Below, in pieces: positions 17,016 to 26,466 of a stretch of 63,711 nucleotides of DNA. The DNA comes from Methanococcoides sp. (lineage in GTDB: Archaea; Halobacteriota; Methanosarcinia; Methanosarcinales; Methanosarcinaceae), in the NCBI GenBank assembly GCA_021108275.1, contig JAIORD010000053.1, positions 1 through 63,711 of the forward strand. Direction: 5' to 3'. Each line of letters begins with the position of its first letter. The first letter of the stretch is position 1. A model generated the notes under the pieces. That model saw only the letters and a list, made by a program, of their open reading frames with translations. It searched no databases and had not been told where the DNA came from. Both the position numbers and the translations under genes were made by a program.

Positions 17016-18941
17016 ATGCAATACAGCATGGGCATTGATGCCGGTGGGACATACACTGACTCGGTTATAATTAGGGACTCTGACGGTGAAATAGTAGATT
17101 CTAATAAAGCACTTACGACCTATCCGAACCTTCTCGAAGGCATTAAGAACTCTCTGGATGGTCTTGACCAGTCATATCTGGGAGATGTTAAGCTCGTCTC
17201 CGTATCAACGACTCTGTCAACCAACACTATTCTCGAAAGTACTGGTTATCCGGTTGCACTCATCATGGCAGGCGATTATCTTATCCCTGAGACTCATTCA
17301 ATTACTAATTATTTCGTTGCTGAAGGTGGCCACGGTCCGAATGGTGAAGAAACAAGGCCATTGGACATCACTGGTATCAAGGACTATGTTCTTCAGAACA
17401 AAGACAGTGTATCAGCTTTTGCGGTATCCTCATATTTTAGTATCCGTAATCCTGATCATGAACTTCAGATAAAGGAACTGATAAAGGACCTCACAGGTCT
17501 TCCTGTAGTTTGTGGTCATGAACTTTCTCAGGATCTCGGTGCTTATAATCGTGGGATTACAGCATATCTCAATGCACAACTTATTCCAATAACAGATCAT
17601 TTTATCGAGACCATTATCAATGAATTGGGACGAAGGCAGATTGAAGCAAGGGTCCTTATGCTCAAATGTGATGGTTCCGTTGTGGGTATCGATGAAGCTA
17701 AGGAAAAACCAATTGAATCTATCTTTTCCGGACCTGCTGCAAGTCTTGTAGGTGCAGCTTATTTGAGTAAGTCTGATACTTGTGCCGTGATCGATGTCGG
17801 TGGTACGAGTACAGATGTTTCAATGATAAACAATGAGCTTCCTGAACTCTGTGATGAGGGTGCCATCGTTGGTGGCTGGCAGACAAAGGTCAAAGCGATC
17901 CGTATGGAGACATCGGCTATGGGTGGTGACAGTCATATATGGATAAAGAACCAACGCCCTAACATCGGTCCCAGAAGAGTAATTCCTCTGTGTGTGGCTG
18001 CTTCAAAGTACCCTGAGCTGATCGATAAGCTGAAAATGGCAAGGATTCCTTCAAGGATGCTCTTAAGTGAAAATATTCAGCCAACCAAATATTTCATCCG
18101 TACGGGGAGAGAACCGCAGAACGAACTCAGTCATTCTGAAAAAGAGATATTTGATAAAATTGATGATGCACCTGTATCTATCAATGAGATCTTCATAGAC
18201 CGACTTCCATCGCCGGTATTTCTTGACCTGTTGATACAAAAGCGTCTCATACAGGGAATAGGCTTCACTCCAACAGATGCACTGCACGTTCTTGGTGAAT
18301 ACACCGAATGGAATTCTGAAGCTTCCAATATTGCTGCTAAGACACTTGGAAGAATGACCCATCAGGGTAAGATCGAATTTTGTCAGACCGTAAAGAAGGA
18401 AGTTGCAAAGAACATGGTCATCTATCTGATGTCCTACTTGCTTGAAAATGTACATCCGGATGAGATCCGGAAAGTAATTGAAGGAAATTATCACACAAAG
18501 TTCAAGCTCGATATCCCTGTAGTGCTTCTGGGGGGACCTGTCAGGGTATATGTGGATGATGTCAGAGAACTCCTCGATGCTGACATTATTTTGCCGGAGC
18601 ATTCCGAGGTCGGGAATGCTGTCGGTGCTCTTGTAGGCAAGGGTATCAAGCGTATAGAGATCCTTATCAAGAACGTAAGGAAGAGGACCAAAGCAAACAT
18701 CACGGTGTTCGCACCAGGTGAGAGAAAGGTCTTCATGACCCACCCTGAAGCCCTCGAATATGCTGATAACCTGGGAAGGGAACTGGTGCTAAGTTATATG
18801 GGCGAAGCAGGACTTAATGCAGACGATGTGCGTATTGAAGTTACCAGGAATGACATTGCTATGCTTGGTGACAGCTTGCCAATTGAGACAAAGCTCATCT
18901 TTGTAGGTATTGGCACTCCGAAAAGAGAGGTCAGTATCTAA
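17016..18941 (+). CDS. Hydantoinase/oxoprolinase family protein (HyuA-like), copy 1
   Basis: A 641-residue protein with an actin-fold ATP site, related to subunit A of ATP-dependent N-methylhydantoinase and 5-oxoprolinase. GIDAGGTYTDSVI (residues 5-17) is the phosphate-1 loop, STTLSTNTILE follows, GHELSQDLGAYNRG is conserved in the family, and IDVGGTSTDVSMI (about 250) is the second phosphate loop. ATG 17016 is preferred over GTG 17007 because GGAGTGA occupies 17004-17010 and would overlap that GTG. A close paralogue follows in tandem. No HyuB-type subunit is nearby, so the substrate is uncertain. Confidence 0.88.
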   Translation: MQYSMGIDAGGTYTDSVIIRDSDGEIVDSNKALTTYPNLLEGIKNSLDGLDQSYLGDVKLVSVSTTLSTNTILESTGYPVALIMAGDYLIPETHSITNYFVAEGGHGPNGEETRPLDITGIKDYVLQNKDSVSAFAVSSYFSIRNPDHELQIKELIKDLTGLPVVCGHELSQDLGAYNRGITAYLNAQLIPITDHFIETIINELGRRQIEARVLMLKCDGSVVGIDEAKEKPIESIFSGPAASLVGAAYLSKSDTCAVIDVGGTSTDVSMINNELPELCDEGAIVGGWQTKVKAIRMETSAMGGDSHIWIKNQRPNIGPRRVIPLCVAASKYPELIDKLKMARIPSRMLLSENIQPTKYFIRTGREPQNELSHSEKEIFDKIDDAPVSINEIFIDRLPSPVFLDLLIQKRLIQGIGFTPTDALHVLGEYTEWNSEASNIAAKTLGRMTHQGKIEFCQTVKKEVAKNMVIYLMSYLLENVHPDEIRKVIEGNYHTKFKLDIPVVLLGGPVRVYVDDVRELLDADIILPEHSEVGNAVGALVGKGIKRIEILIKNVRKRTKANITVFAPGERKVFMTHPEALEYADNLGRELVLSYMGEAGLNADDVRIEVTRNDIAMLGDSLPIETKLIFVGIGTPKREVSI

Positions 18942-19199
18942 TTTTAATATTGGATCGTTGTTCGTTCTCATGGGGTGCAGGATGTTTGGGCCGGATGATG
19001 TATTGGCTATAAATGTCTAATGTACTTCCTGCATTGCAGAACAAAATCCTAATGTTCATATACATCTACTTTAATACTAAAGGCATACGAAGCGATCTAT
19101 GATGGTTATTTCATAAAGAATCCATCATAATAAATCGTTCAGCAGAATTGGATAACAACTATCCAAAATATCAAAATTTACTCATAAAGGAAGTATATC

Positions 19200-21131
19200 A
19201 TGAAATATAGCCTTGGTATTGATGCAGGAGGAACTTATACAGATGCCGTTCTTATCAACGATGAGGACGGAAGCGTAATCGGAGCCACAAAAGCACGTAC
19301 GACCTATCCGGACCTGCTTGTGGGAATACAGAATGCTCTTGATGGGGTCGATCAGGAAATATTGCAACAGGTAAAGCTTGTTTCAGTTTCCACAACCCTT
19401 GCAACAAATACCATTCTTGAGAAAACAGGATATCCTGTGGGCCTGATACTTGTAGGCAATGCTGATATACCTAAAAATTCCGCCATCAAATATTCAATCT
19501 CAGTGGATGGCGGCCACAGTTCCGGTGGAAATGAGACTGCACCACTCGATATAGATTCAGTGAAGGAGTTCGTTGAAAGTGTAAAGGCGAAGGTCTCAGC
19601 TTTTGCAGTTTCATCATATTTCAGTGTGAGGAATCCAGAACATGAACTAAAGGTAAAAGAGGTCATCGTAGAGCTTACTGGAATGCCTGCCATTTGCGGA
19701 CATGAGCTTTCCCAATCACTAGGCGCTTATGATAGGGGGATCACTGCATTCCTGAATGCACAGTTACTTCCTATCACTAACCAGTTCATGAACACCGTTG
19801 TTTCGGAAATAGAACGTCGTGGCATCGATGCCAAGATTATGATGCTAAAATGTGACGGGTCCATTGTAGGGATGTCGGAAGCTCTCAAACATCCTATTGA
19901 GTCTATTTTCACTGGCCCTGCAGCAAGTCTTCTTGGTGCTGCTTATCTGTCGAAAGAGCCGACCTGTGTTGTTATCGATGTAGGTGGTACCAGTACTGAT
20001 GTTTCATTGATCGTTGACGGATTGCCACAGATATCCGACACAGGTGCTGTTGTTGGGGGATGGCAGACGAAGGTCGAAGCTATAAAAATGGAAACTTCGG
20101 CAATGGGCGGGGACAGCCATGTCTGGGTGCGTAACCACGTGATAAATATTGGGCCAAGAAGAGTGGTTCCTCTTTGTGTTGCTGCTTCCAAACATCCTAA
20201 GATCATAAAGAAGCTAAAAGAGGGACAATCCGTAACACGTAATCAGCTTGGAGAAAATCTCCAGCCTACCAAGTTCTTCATCAGGACGGAACAGAAGCCT
20301 ATTGAGATCACACAAAGGGAAGAAGAACTTCTCAACAGGATCGGCGATGAGCCTGTTCATGTAGCCGACATATACTGGGAAAGCAGGAAGATGCCTTCTC
20401 CTATGCTTCTTGACAGCCTCATTCAGAAGAGACTTATTCAGGCCATAGGATTCACTCCAACTGATGCACTGCATGCCCTTGGGGACTATGAAGAATGGAG
20501 TGCCGAGGCAGCTATTCTGGGTGCTGAGCAGATGTGTATCTTCGCTGATATGAAAGTAAAGGACCTGTGTCTTGATGTCAAGAAGAAGGTTGCAAAGAAC
20601 ATGGCTTTGAACCTGCTTTCCTACTTGATGGAAAACGTAGCTCCTGCTGAAATTGAAAAAGGACTTGATGGTGATTATCTTGCAGGTTTCAAGACGGATG
20701 TGCCTGTGGTGCTTCTTGGTGGCCCTGTACGTGCATATACTGAAGATATCAAGAAGTTCGTTGATGCGAATATCCTTCTGCCTGAGTATGCAGAGGTCGG
20801 TAACGCTGTTGGTGCGCTTGCAGGAAAAGGTGTGAAGAGGATCGAGGTACTTATCAGGGTCACTTTTGGTGAATCGAAATACAATCTAAAACCTACCAGC
20901 ATAAGTGTATTTTCGCCACAGGGCAAGCATGAGATGGATAATTACGATGAAGCTGTCCAATTTGCGGAGAAACTTGGTAACGATATTGTCATGCAGTACA
21001 TGAAAGACGCCCAGCTTGATGACGGTAGCATAAATATAGAGGTGAGCAAGAGGGAGATAAATCCGATGAACACTGGCATACCTCTGGAAACAAGATATGC
21101 ATTTTTGGGCATTGCTGAACTTAAAAGATAA
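19200..21131 (+). CDS. Hydantoinase/oxoprolinase family protein (HyuA-like), copy 2
   Basis: A 643-residue tandem paralogue of the preceding gene; by eye more than half of aligned residues are identical along the full length. It has GIDAGGTYTDAVL, STTLATNTILEKTGYP, GHELSQSLGAYDRG, IDVGGTSTDVSLI, and the shared KRLIQAIGFTPTDALHALG. All ATP-fold motifs are retained, so both copies look functional. It has its own 258-base upstream spacer, suggesting separate control. The shikimate kinase gene follows after 48 bases that contain a perfect dyad. Confidence 0.88.
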   Translation: MKYSLGIDAGGTYTDAVLINDEDGSVIGATKARTTYPDLLVGIQNALDGVDQEILQQVKLVSVSTTLATNTILEKTGYPVGLILVGNADIPKNSAIKYSISVDGGHSSGGNETAPLDIDSVKEFVESVKAKVSAFAVSSYFSVRNPEHELKVKEVIVELTGMPAICGHELSQSLGAYDRGITAFLNAQLLPITNQFMNTVVSEIERRGIDAKIMMLKCDGSIVGMSEALKHPIESIFTGPAASLLGAAYLSKEPTCVVIDVGGTSTDVSLIVDGLPQISDTGAVVGGWQTKVEAIKMETSAMGGDSHVWVRNHVINIGPRRVVPLCVAASKHPKIIKKLKEGQSVTRNQLGENLQPTKFFIRTEQKPIEITQREEELLNRIGDEPVHVADIYWESRKMPSPMLLDSLIQKRLIQAIGFTPTDALHALGDYEEWSAEAAILGAEQMCIFADMKVKDLCLDVKKKVAKNMALNLLSYLMENVAPAEIEKGLDGDYLAGFKTDVPVVLLGGPVRAYTEDIKKFVDANILLPEYAEVGNAVGALAGKGVKRIEVLIRVTFGESKYNLKPTSISVFSPQGKHEMDNYDEAVQFAEKLGNDIVMQYMKDAQLDDGSINIEVSKREINPMNTGIPLETRYAFLGIAELKR

Positions 21132-21145
21132 GTCAATTCTTAAAT

Positions 21146-21179
21146 ATCAAATTCCCATATATACTATCGGGAATTTGAT
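21146..21179 (+). repeat. Perfect 11-base inverted repeat abutting the shikimate kinase start
   Basis: ATCAAATTCCC (21146-21156) and GGGAATTTGAT (21169-21179) are exact reverse complements around a 12-base spacer, ATATATACTATC. The right arm ends directly before ATG 21180. The spacer is TATA-like. In DNA this could be an operator; in RNA it would be a stable stem-loop burying the GGGA ribosome-binding-like segment. Confidence 0.7.
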
Positions 21180-22043
21180 ATGACATTTACAGGACAAGCT
21201 TATGCACTAGGTGCCGGAACGGTCATAAATGCCATCGCTACCTGGAAAGGGGCAGCCTTTGGAGTTGACCTGAAAACATTTGCTGATGTTGAACTGACAA
21301 AAGGGAGTTCTTCTTTTATCGGTACTATTGAAGGTGTGCCTCAGGGGGACACTACGCTTATTGAAAGGTCCATGGAGCTTGTCCTCGAGCACTTTGGCAT
21401 TGAAATGGGCGGAACCATTGTCACAAGGAGTGAAGTACCCCTTGCAAGCGGTTTGAAGAGCAGCAGTGCTGCTGCTAATGCTACTATTCTGGCTACGCTG
21501 GATGCCCTTGGTGAAACCCTTGAGCCACTTGATGCAGTTAATATGGGTGTCAGGGCCGCAAAGGATGCCGGTGTTACTATCACCGGTGCTTTTGATGATG
21601 CCTGTGCCTCATTTTTTGGCGGGATAGTTGTTACGGACAACCGGACGAACGAGCTGGTCCAGCGCACTGAGAAGGAGATGGATGTGGTCATTTTTGCACC
21701 GGACAGGCAGTCATTCAGTTCACAGACGAATGTGCATAACTCTGAACTGCTAGCTCCCTGGGTAGATATGGCGTACGATCTCGCACTTGAGGGGGAGTAT
21801 GAAAAGGCCATGACGCTTAATGGTTTCCTTTATTGTGGTGCTCTTGGTTTTAGCACTGATATAATGATGGAAGCATTGAAATGTGGTGTGAAAGGGGTAA
21901 GTTTGTCAGGGACTGGTCCTGCATATTCCGCTCTTGTTGACAGGAACCTGGCTGACACTTTGAAGAAAGTTTGGGAGGATCTTGGAACAAGCGGAAAAGT
22001 GATAAATACCAAGATTAATAATGAAGGATTAACTAAACCTTAA
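21180..22043 (+). CDS. aroK: Shikimate kinase, archaeal GHMP type
   Basis: A 287-residue GHMP-superfamily kinase that phosphorylates shikimate with ATP in the chorismate pathway; it is unrelated to bacterial AroK. The ATP loop PLASGLKSSSAAANATI (about 83) and the late SLSGTGPAYSALV glycine motif (about 240) are typical, and DAGVTITGAFDDACASFFGG (about 127) is the archaeal shikimate kinase segment. Length is normal. It precedes chorismate mutase, a later pathway step, with a 15-base gap, forming a small aromatic amino acid unit. The start codon is fused to an 11-base inverted repeat that may control it. Confidence 0.94.
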   Translation: MTFTGQAYALGAGTVINAIATWKGAAFGVDLKTFADVELTKGSSSFIGTIEGVPQGDTTLIERSMELVLEHFGIEMGGTIVTRSEVPLASGLKSSSAAANATILATLDALGETLEPLDAVNMGVRAAKDAGVTITGAFDDACASFFGGIVVTDNRTNELVQRTEKEMDVVIFAPDRQSFSSQTNVHNSELLAPWVDMAYDLALEGEYEKAMTLNGFLYCGALGFSTDIMMEALKCGVKGVSLSGTGPAYSALVDRNLADTLKKVWEDLGTSGKVINTKINNEGLTKP

Positions 22044-22058
22044 TTTGCAGTGGAAACC

Positions 22059-22346
22059 ATGACCGCAATAGAAGAAGTCCGCAATAAGATCGAACAGATC
22101 GACTACGAGATCATAAAACTTATTGAAGAGCGTATCGATTGTGCGACTGATGTTCTTGATATAAAAAAGAAAGAGCATATGTCCATCAATGATGGTACGC
22201 AGAACCATGTGGTACTCGACAGAGCCACAAATGCAGCAACCGAAAGGAACCTTGATTCAGGCGCAGTGAAAGAGATCTTCGAGATCCTTATCAGAATGAG
22301 CATTGAGCGCCAACATGAACTTAGCGGGGAAGGAAATCTTCCCTGA
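22059..22346 (+). CDS. aroQ: Chorismate mutase, AroQ class
   Basis: A 95-residue all-helical AroQ chorismate mutase that converts chorismate to prephenate. Active-site type residues occur in order: Arg in [11 protein letters not shown], Arg in [11 protein letters not shown], Lys in DIKKKE, and the helix-three region [11 protein letters not shown]. It is a free-standing enzyme with no fused dehydratase or dehydrogenase. ATG 22059 is preferred over GTG 22050, since AGTGG precedes it by 5 bases. It is between shikimate kinase and purE, 11 bases ahead of the latter. Confidence 0.9.
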   Translation: MTAIEEVRNKIEQIDYEIIKLIEERIDCATDVLDIKKKEHMSINDGTQNHVVLDRATNAATERNLDSGAVKEIFEILIRMSIERQHELSGEGNLP

Positions 22347-22357
22347 AGGAGAAAAAA

Positions 22358-22747
22358 ATGGTAGATATTTCAATATTAATGGGGTCTGAATCAGATCACG
22401 CAATAGCAACCCGAGTTACGAGTGTCCTTGAGGATACCGACTACTCCTTTGAAGTGGAAGTTATTTCAGCACACCGTGACCCTGAAAAACTTGAAGAATA
22501 CATTGCCAAGAGCGATGCAAATGTCTTCATTGCGATCGCAGGTCTTTCTGCAGCACTTCCTGGTGTCATTGCCTCTAAGACTATGAAACCTGTTATTGGT
22601 GTGCCTGTTAGTGCAAAACTCGGTGGACTTGATGCACTTCTATCCATAGTTCAGATGCCACCTGGAGTTCCTGTCGCAAGCGTAGGTATCGATAATGGTG
22701 CCAATGCTGCAAAACTTGCTATAAGAATACTAGATCTTGTTAAATGA
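22358..22747 (+). CDS. purE: PurE, N5-carboxyaminoimidazole ribonucleotide mutase family
   Basis: A 129-residue protein of the PurE family, which places the carboxyl group on aminoimidazole ribonucleotide in purine synthesis. The phosphate-binding start [13 protein letters not shown], the [12 protein letters not shown] segment with the key His, and [15 protein letters not shown] are clear. It is shorter than the roughly 160-residue bacterial enzyme, losing C-terminal helix, which is common in archaea. Whether it is mutase (class I) or direct carboxylase (class II) cannot be read with certainty. It is last in the unit with aroK and aroQ and has a terminator. Confidence 0.9.
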   Translation: MVDISILMGSESDHAIATRVTSVLEDTDYSFEVEVISAHRDPEKLEEYIAKSDANVFIAIAGLSAALPGVIASKTMKPVIGVPVSAKLGGLDALLSIVQMPPGVPVASVGIDNGANAAKLAIRILDLVK

Positions 22748-22804
22748 AATGAATGTAGTGGAAAAGGAAATAGCTTTTTCCATCCATTTCAAACTGATTT
22801 TTTT
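22746..22804 (+). terminator. Hairpin and T-run after purE
   Basis: GAAATG/CATTTC forms an outer stem and TGGAAAAG/CTTTTTCCA an inner one (22759-22766 with 22774-22782). TTTTTTTCTTT follows at 22798. It overlaps the purE stop codon at its left edge. Confidence 0.55.
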
Positions 22805-23227
22805 CTTTATGGTAAGTTGAGTTTTTCGAGACTCTCTCCATATGGCCTTATTACTTTTTTCAAAAATTCAATTTGAGGTATTTTTCTTAACAAATTATTG
22901 AACATACAAATATCGATGTCTATCTTTTAACGATCCTGGCTAAAAATAATCACAACATACTGCTCTATTTCTATCTTCTTTTATCTATCCTCTATCAACA
23001 AATTTCCTATGCAATTCCAATATATATTTTTTTATTAATATATATGTTTAAAGTAATGAATAGCATGTATCGGGTAGCCAAAAAGAGTTAAATATATTTA
23101 GTTGAATGGCTCTACTATAGTATTAACTATAATTCTCTAATAGTATTAACTAAAATTCTCTAAATATCACTCTATATCATAATTCATGTAAAGACTTCAT
23201 ATCATACTGTTTAAATGTGAGTAAACC
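22805..23227. other. Long leader region of lonB
   Basis: AT-rich spacer without a gene. It contains TATA-like runs at 23022-23047 (TATATATTTTTTTATTAATATATATG) described here only by position, and a tandem 23-base repeat at 23118-23163. Both suggest regulated transcription of the lonB-tldD-pmbA unit. Confidence 0.5.
23118..23163 (+). repeat. Tandem 23-base direct repeat upstream of lonB
   Basis: Two adjacent copies, 23118-23140 and 23141-23163, each start TAGTATTAACTA and end ATTCTCTAA, with a single T/A difference at position 13. They end 64 bases before ATG 23228. This spacing and near-identity fit a pair of regulator sites or duplicated promoter elements. Confidence 0.65.
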
Positions 23228-25141
23228 ATGGAAGACGAAATGACTGCTACGGAAGAAACCGAACTTTTCGGTGATGATTTTAACACTACAAGTTCAATAG
23301 ATGTACCTGAACTTATGATAGATCAGGTCATCGGGCAGGAGCATGCTGTCGAAGTTGTGAAAAAGGCAGCCAGCCAGAGACGTCATGTCATGATGATAGG
23401 CACTCCAGGTACCGGTAAATCAATGCTTGCAAAAGCAATGGCTGAACTTTTACCAAAGGAAGAGCTTGAAGATATAATGACATACCCCAATCTGGAGGAT
23501 AGTAACAACCCAAAGATAAGGGAAGTGCCTGCCGGAAAGGGAAGGGAGATTGTCCTGGCCCACAAGATGGAGGCTCGCAAAAAGGCTCAGTCACGTAACA
23601 TGATGATGATGTTCCTTGTATTGGGTATTGTCATGTACTCGTTCTATGTAGGGCAGTTACTTTGGGGTATCATCGCTGCGATCATGATACTTATGCTGAC
23701 ACGTCAGTTCATGCCAAAAGAAGAGCTCATGATACCAAAGCTCGTTGTTTCCAATTATCAGAAAGAGCAGGCTCCATACATCGATGCGACCGGAACACAC
23801 GCAGGTGCACTCCTCGGCGATGTAAGACACGACCCATTCCAGTCAGGTGGTCTTGAAACACCTGCACACGACAGGGTCGAGAGCGGTGACATTCACAAAT
23901 CACACAAGGGAGTACTCTTCATTGATGAGATCAATACCCTTAGACTTGAATCCCAGCAGAGCCTTCTAACAGCATTACAAGAGAAGGAGTATGCTATCAC
24001 CGGGCAGTCAGAACGCAGTTCAGGTGCTCTGGTAAAGACCGAACCTGTGCCATGTGATTTTATCATGATAGCAGCAGGTAACCTTGATGCAGTGGAGAAA
24101 ATGCATCCTGCACTTCGCTCACGCATAAAGGGATATGGATATGAGGTATTCATGCGTGATTCCATGGAAGATACACTTGAGAACCGTAAATCACTCGTTC
24201 GCTTTGTGGCACAGGAGGTCGTACGTGATGGCCACATCCCACCATTTGATAAGAGTGCAGTGAACGAGGTTATCAGGGAATCGAGAAGAAGGGCAGGCAG
24301 GAAAGGTCATCTTACTCTGAAGTTCCGTGACCTTGGTGGTCTTGTAAGGGTAGCTGGAGACATTGCTCATTCCGAGAATGCAGAGATCACTACTGCAACA
24401 CATGTTCTCGCAGCAAAGAAGATAGCACGTTCCATCGAACAGCAGCTTGCAGACAGTTATCTCGAAAGGCGTAAGGATTACCAGCTTTTTGGCAAGCTGG
24501 GCGCTGCTGTTGGACGGGTCAATGGTCTTGCTGTCATGGGTGGTGATTCCGGTATCGTCCTTCCGATCATGGCTGAAGTGACACCGACGCAATCTTCCGC
24601 CGGAGGTCATGTGATAGCAACAGGTATGTTGAAAGATATTGCAAAGGAAGCTGTCCAGAACGTTTCAGCTGTTATCAAGAAGGTGACCGGTGAGGATATT
24701 TCCAATCATGATATCCACATACAGTTCATAGGCACATATGAAGGTGTGGAGGGTGACAGTGCATCGATATCTATTGCAACTGCCGTTATATCTGCACTGG
24801 AGAATATTCCTATCGACCAGACCGTTGCTATGACAGGTTCACTATCTGTAAGAGGCGATGTCCTCCCTATCGGTGGGGCTACCTACAAGATAGAGGCAGC
24901 AGCTCAAGCAGGTATCAAGAAAGTGATCATACCTAAGTCCAATGAAGCGGATGTCCTTATCGAGGATTACTATAAGGATAAGGTAGAGATAATCCCAGTT
25001 ACAACAATAGCGGAAGTCATTGAACACAGTCTTGTGGGAGAGGATAAGGCCGGTATTGTTGAAAAGCTCAAGAACATGAGCAACAAAAAGCTCGATCTTG
25101 CAGCAAGTAGCAAGAAGGTCGCAGGTAGTGACGATGTCTGA
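23228..25141 (+). CDS. lonB: Archaeal Lon protease (LonB), membrane-anchored
   Basis: A 637-residue ATP-dependent protease of the LonB type. The AAA+ module has Walker A GTPGTGKS (58-65) and Walker B LFIDEIN (about 234). Between them an insertion carries two transmembrane helices (about 123-158: MMMMFLVLGIVMYSFYVG and a second IIAAIMILML), placing the enzyme on the inner membrane face. The C-terminal protease domain has the Ser in EGDSASISIA (about 518) and the Lys in GGATYKIEAA (about 560). It degrades misfolded and membrane proteins. Its stop codon overlaps the tldD start by 8 bases, and tandem repeats lie upstream. Confidence 0.97.
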   Translation: MEDEMTATEETELFGDDFNTTSSIDVPELMIDQVIGQEHAVEVVKKAASQRRHVMMIGTPGTGKSMLAKAMAELLPKEELEDIMTYPNLEDSNNPKIREVPAGKGREIVLAHKMEARKKAQSRNMMMMFLVLGIVMYSFYVGQLLWGIIAAIMILMLTRQFMPKEELMIPKLVVSNYQKEQAPYIDATGTHAGALLGDVRHDPFQSGGLETPAHDRVESGDIHKSHKGVLFIDEINTLRLESQQSLLTALQEKEYAITGQSERSSGALVKTEPVPCDFIMIAAGNLDAVEKMHPALRSRIKGYGYEVFMRDSMEDTLENRKSLVRFVAQEVVRDGHIPPFDKSAVNEVIRESRRRAGRKGHLTLKFRDLGGLVRVAGDIAHSENAEITTATHVLAAKKIARSIEQQLADSYLERRKDYQLFGKLGAAVGRVNGLAVMGGDSGIVLPIMAEVTPTQSSAGGHVIATGMLKDIAKEAVQNVSAVIKKVTGEDISNHDIHIQFIGTYEGVEGDSASISIATAVISALENIPIDQTVAMTGSLSVRGDVLPIGGATYKIEAAAQAGIKKVIIPKSNEADVLIEDYYKDKVEIIPVTTIAEVIEHSLVGEDKAGIVEKLKNMSNKKLDLAASSKKVAGSDDV

Positions 25142-26465
25142 AGTTGGGTTTTACGATGTCAGAATGATCGATGCAACATCTACATCGATCGTCCTTGACA
25201 ATGGCAATATCGAGGAAATATCGGTCAATTACAGCAAAGGTTGTGGTGCTCGTGCTTTATGTGGTGGGTCATGGGGCTTTACCACTGCAGAAGGGGAGTT
25301 CGACCTTAAAGCGGCAATCGATTCCGCTTCAGAGCTTGCAGCACAGATGAATAGTATTTCTCCAAAGGATGAAGTAAAGCTTAAGCCCGTGGAAAAGCCT
25401 GTTATAAAGAGCATCCCTACTGCAAAGATCGATCCTGCAGATGTTCCTATTGAGGAAAAGGTACAGTTATTGAAGGATATTGAAGACCATGCAAAGATGG
25501 ATGGTGTCAGCAGTACTTCAGCAGTCTATTCCGAAGCTTCCGTAAAAGTTCATTATATCAGTTCCGAAGGGATCGATTGCGAATACAGTCTTATCAGAAC
25601 CGGCTTTGCAATAAGCGCTGTTGCTACTGAGAATGGTTCATATCAGGTTGGAAGGGAAAGTCGCTTTGGAGTATGTGGTTTTGAACTTTTTGAAAAGAAC
25701 GATGCTCTTGCACTTGCAAGATCTGCCGGTGAGACCGCAGTTGAACTGCTTGGGGCTGAACAGGCGAAGGGAGGCACATTACCGGTCATACTTGACCCCG
25801 AACTTGCAGGCGTATTTGCACATGAGGCAGTAGGCCATGCATCAGAGGCAGACCTCGTGCTTGAAGGAAGTTCCATTCTCGCAGACCGTTTGGGAGAACA
25901 GATAGCATCCCCTTTGGTCAATATCATTGATGATCCTACATTACATGAATATGGATACTATCCTTTTGATTCCGAAGGTGTCATGTCTTCGAAGACCACG
26001 ATAATAAAGGATGGGGTCCTCAATTCATATTTGCATTCAAGGGAGACAGCACAGGCCCTCGGTGGAACTCCGGGAAATAGTAGGGCACAGGGTTATTCTG
26101 AACCTGTTGTTAGAATGAGCAATACTTACATTGATAATGGCGATTCGAATTTTGATGAAATGCTTGAAGAGATTGGCAATGGGATGTACCTGACAGGTTC
26201 AAGAGGCGGTCAGGTGAACACTGGAGAGGGTATCTTCCAGTTCAATGCCGAGAAAGGTTATCTTATTGAGAATGGGGAAGTTACAAGATTGCTCCGTGAT
26301 GTATCCCTTTCGGGCAAGACACTTGAGATATTGAACAATGTTGCATTGGTCGGTAATGATCTCAAGATGCACTCTGGAAGATGTGGTAAGAGTGGTCAGC
26401 TTGCACCGGTATCGGATGGTTCGCCTCATATATCTATCTCAAAGGCATTGGTAGGGGGAGTCTGA
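25134..26465 (+). CDS. tldD: TldD family metalloprotease
   Basis: A 443-residue TldD subunit, the catalytic partner of TldE/PmbA in a peptidase that trims unfolded or modified peptides. The zinc-site motif HEAVGHASEAD is at about residue 228, and conserved GGSWGF and the late SRGGQVNTGEGIFQF are visible. ATG 25134 is chosen because it overlaps the lonB stop (25139-25141) and matches family N-termini; the longer frame lies inside lonB. It is directly followed by pmbA, 1 base later, so lonB-tldD-pmbA is one proteolysis operon. Confidence 0.95.
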   Translation: MSEVGFYDVRMIDATSTSIVLDNGNIEEISVNYSKGCGARALCGGSWGFTTAEGEFDLKAAIDSASELAAQMNSISPKDEVKLKPVEKPVIKSIPTAKIDPADVPIEEKVQLLKDIEDHAKMDGVSSTSAVYSEASVKVHYISSEGIDCEYSLIRTGFAISAVATENGSYQVGRESRFGVCGFELFEKNDALALARSAGETAVELLGAEQAKGGTLPVILDPELAGVFAHEAVGHASEADLVLEGSSILADRLGEQIASPLVNIIDDPTLHEYGYYPFDSEGVMSSKTTIIKDGVLNSYLHSRETAQALGGTPGNSRAQGYSEPVVRMSNTYIDNGDSNFDEMLEEIGNGMYLTGSRGGQVNTGEGIFQFNAEKGYLIENGEVTRLLRDVSLSGKTLEILNNVALVGNDLKMHSGRCGKSGQLAPVSDGSPHISISKALVGGV

Positions 26466-26466
26466 T

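Noticed and set aside
18063-18743. 226-codon minus-strand frame inside the first HyuA-like gene
   Set aside because: The same region of the paralogue also shows opposite-strand frames, as expected from codon bias. There is no ribosome site or recognisable domain.
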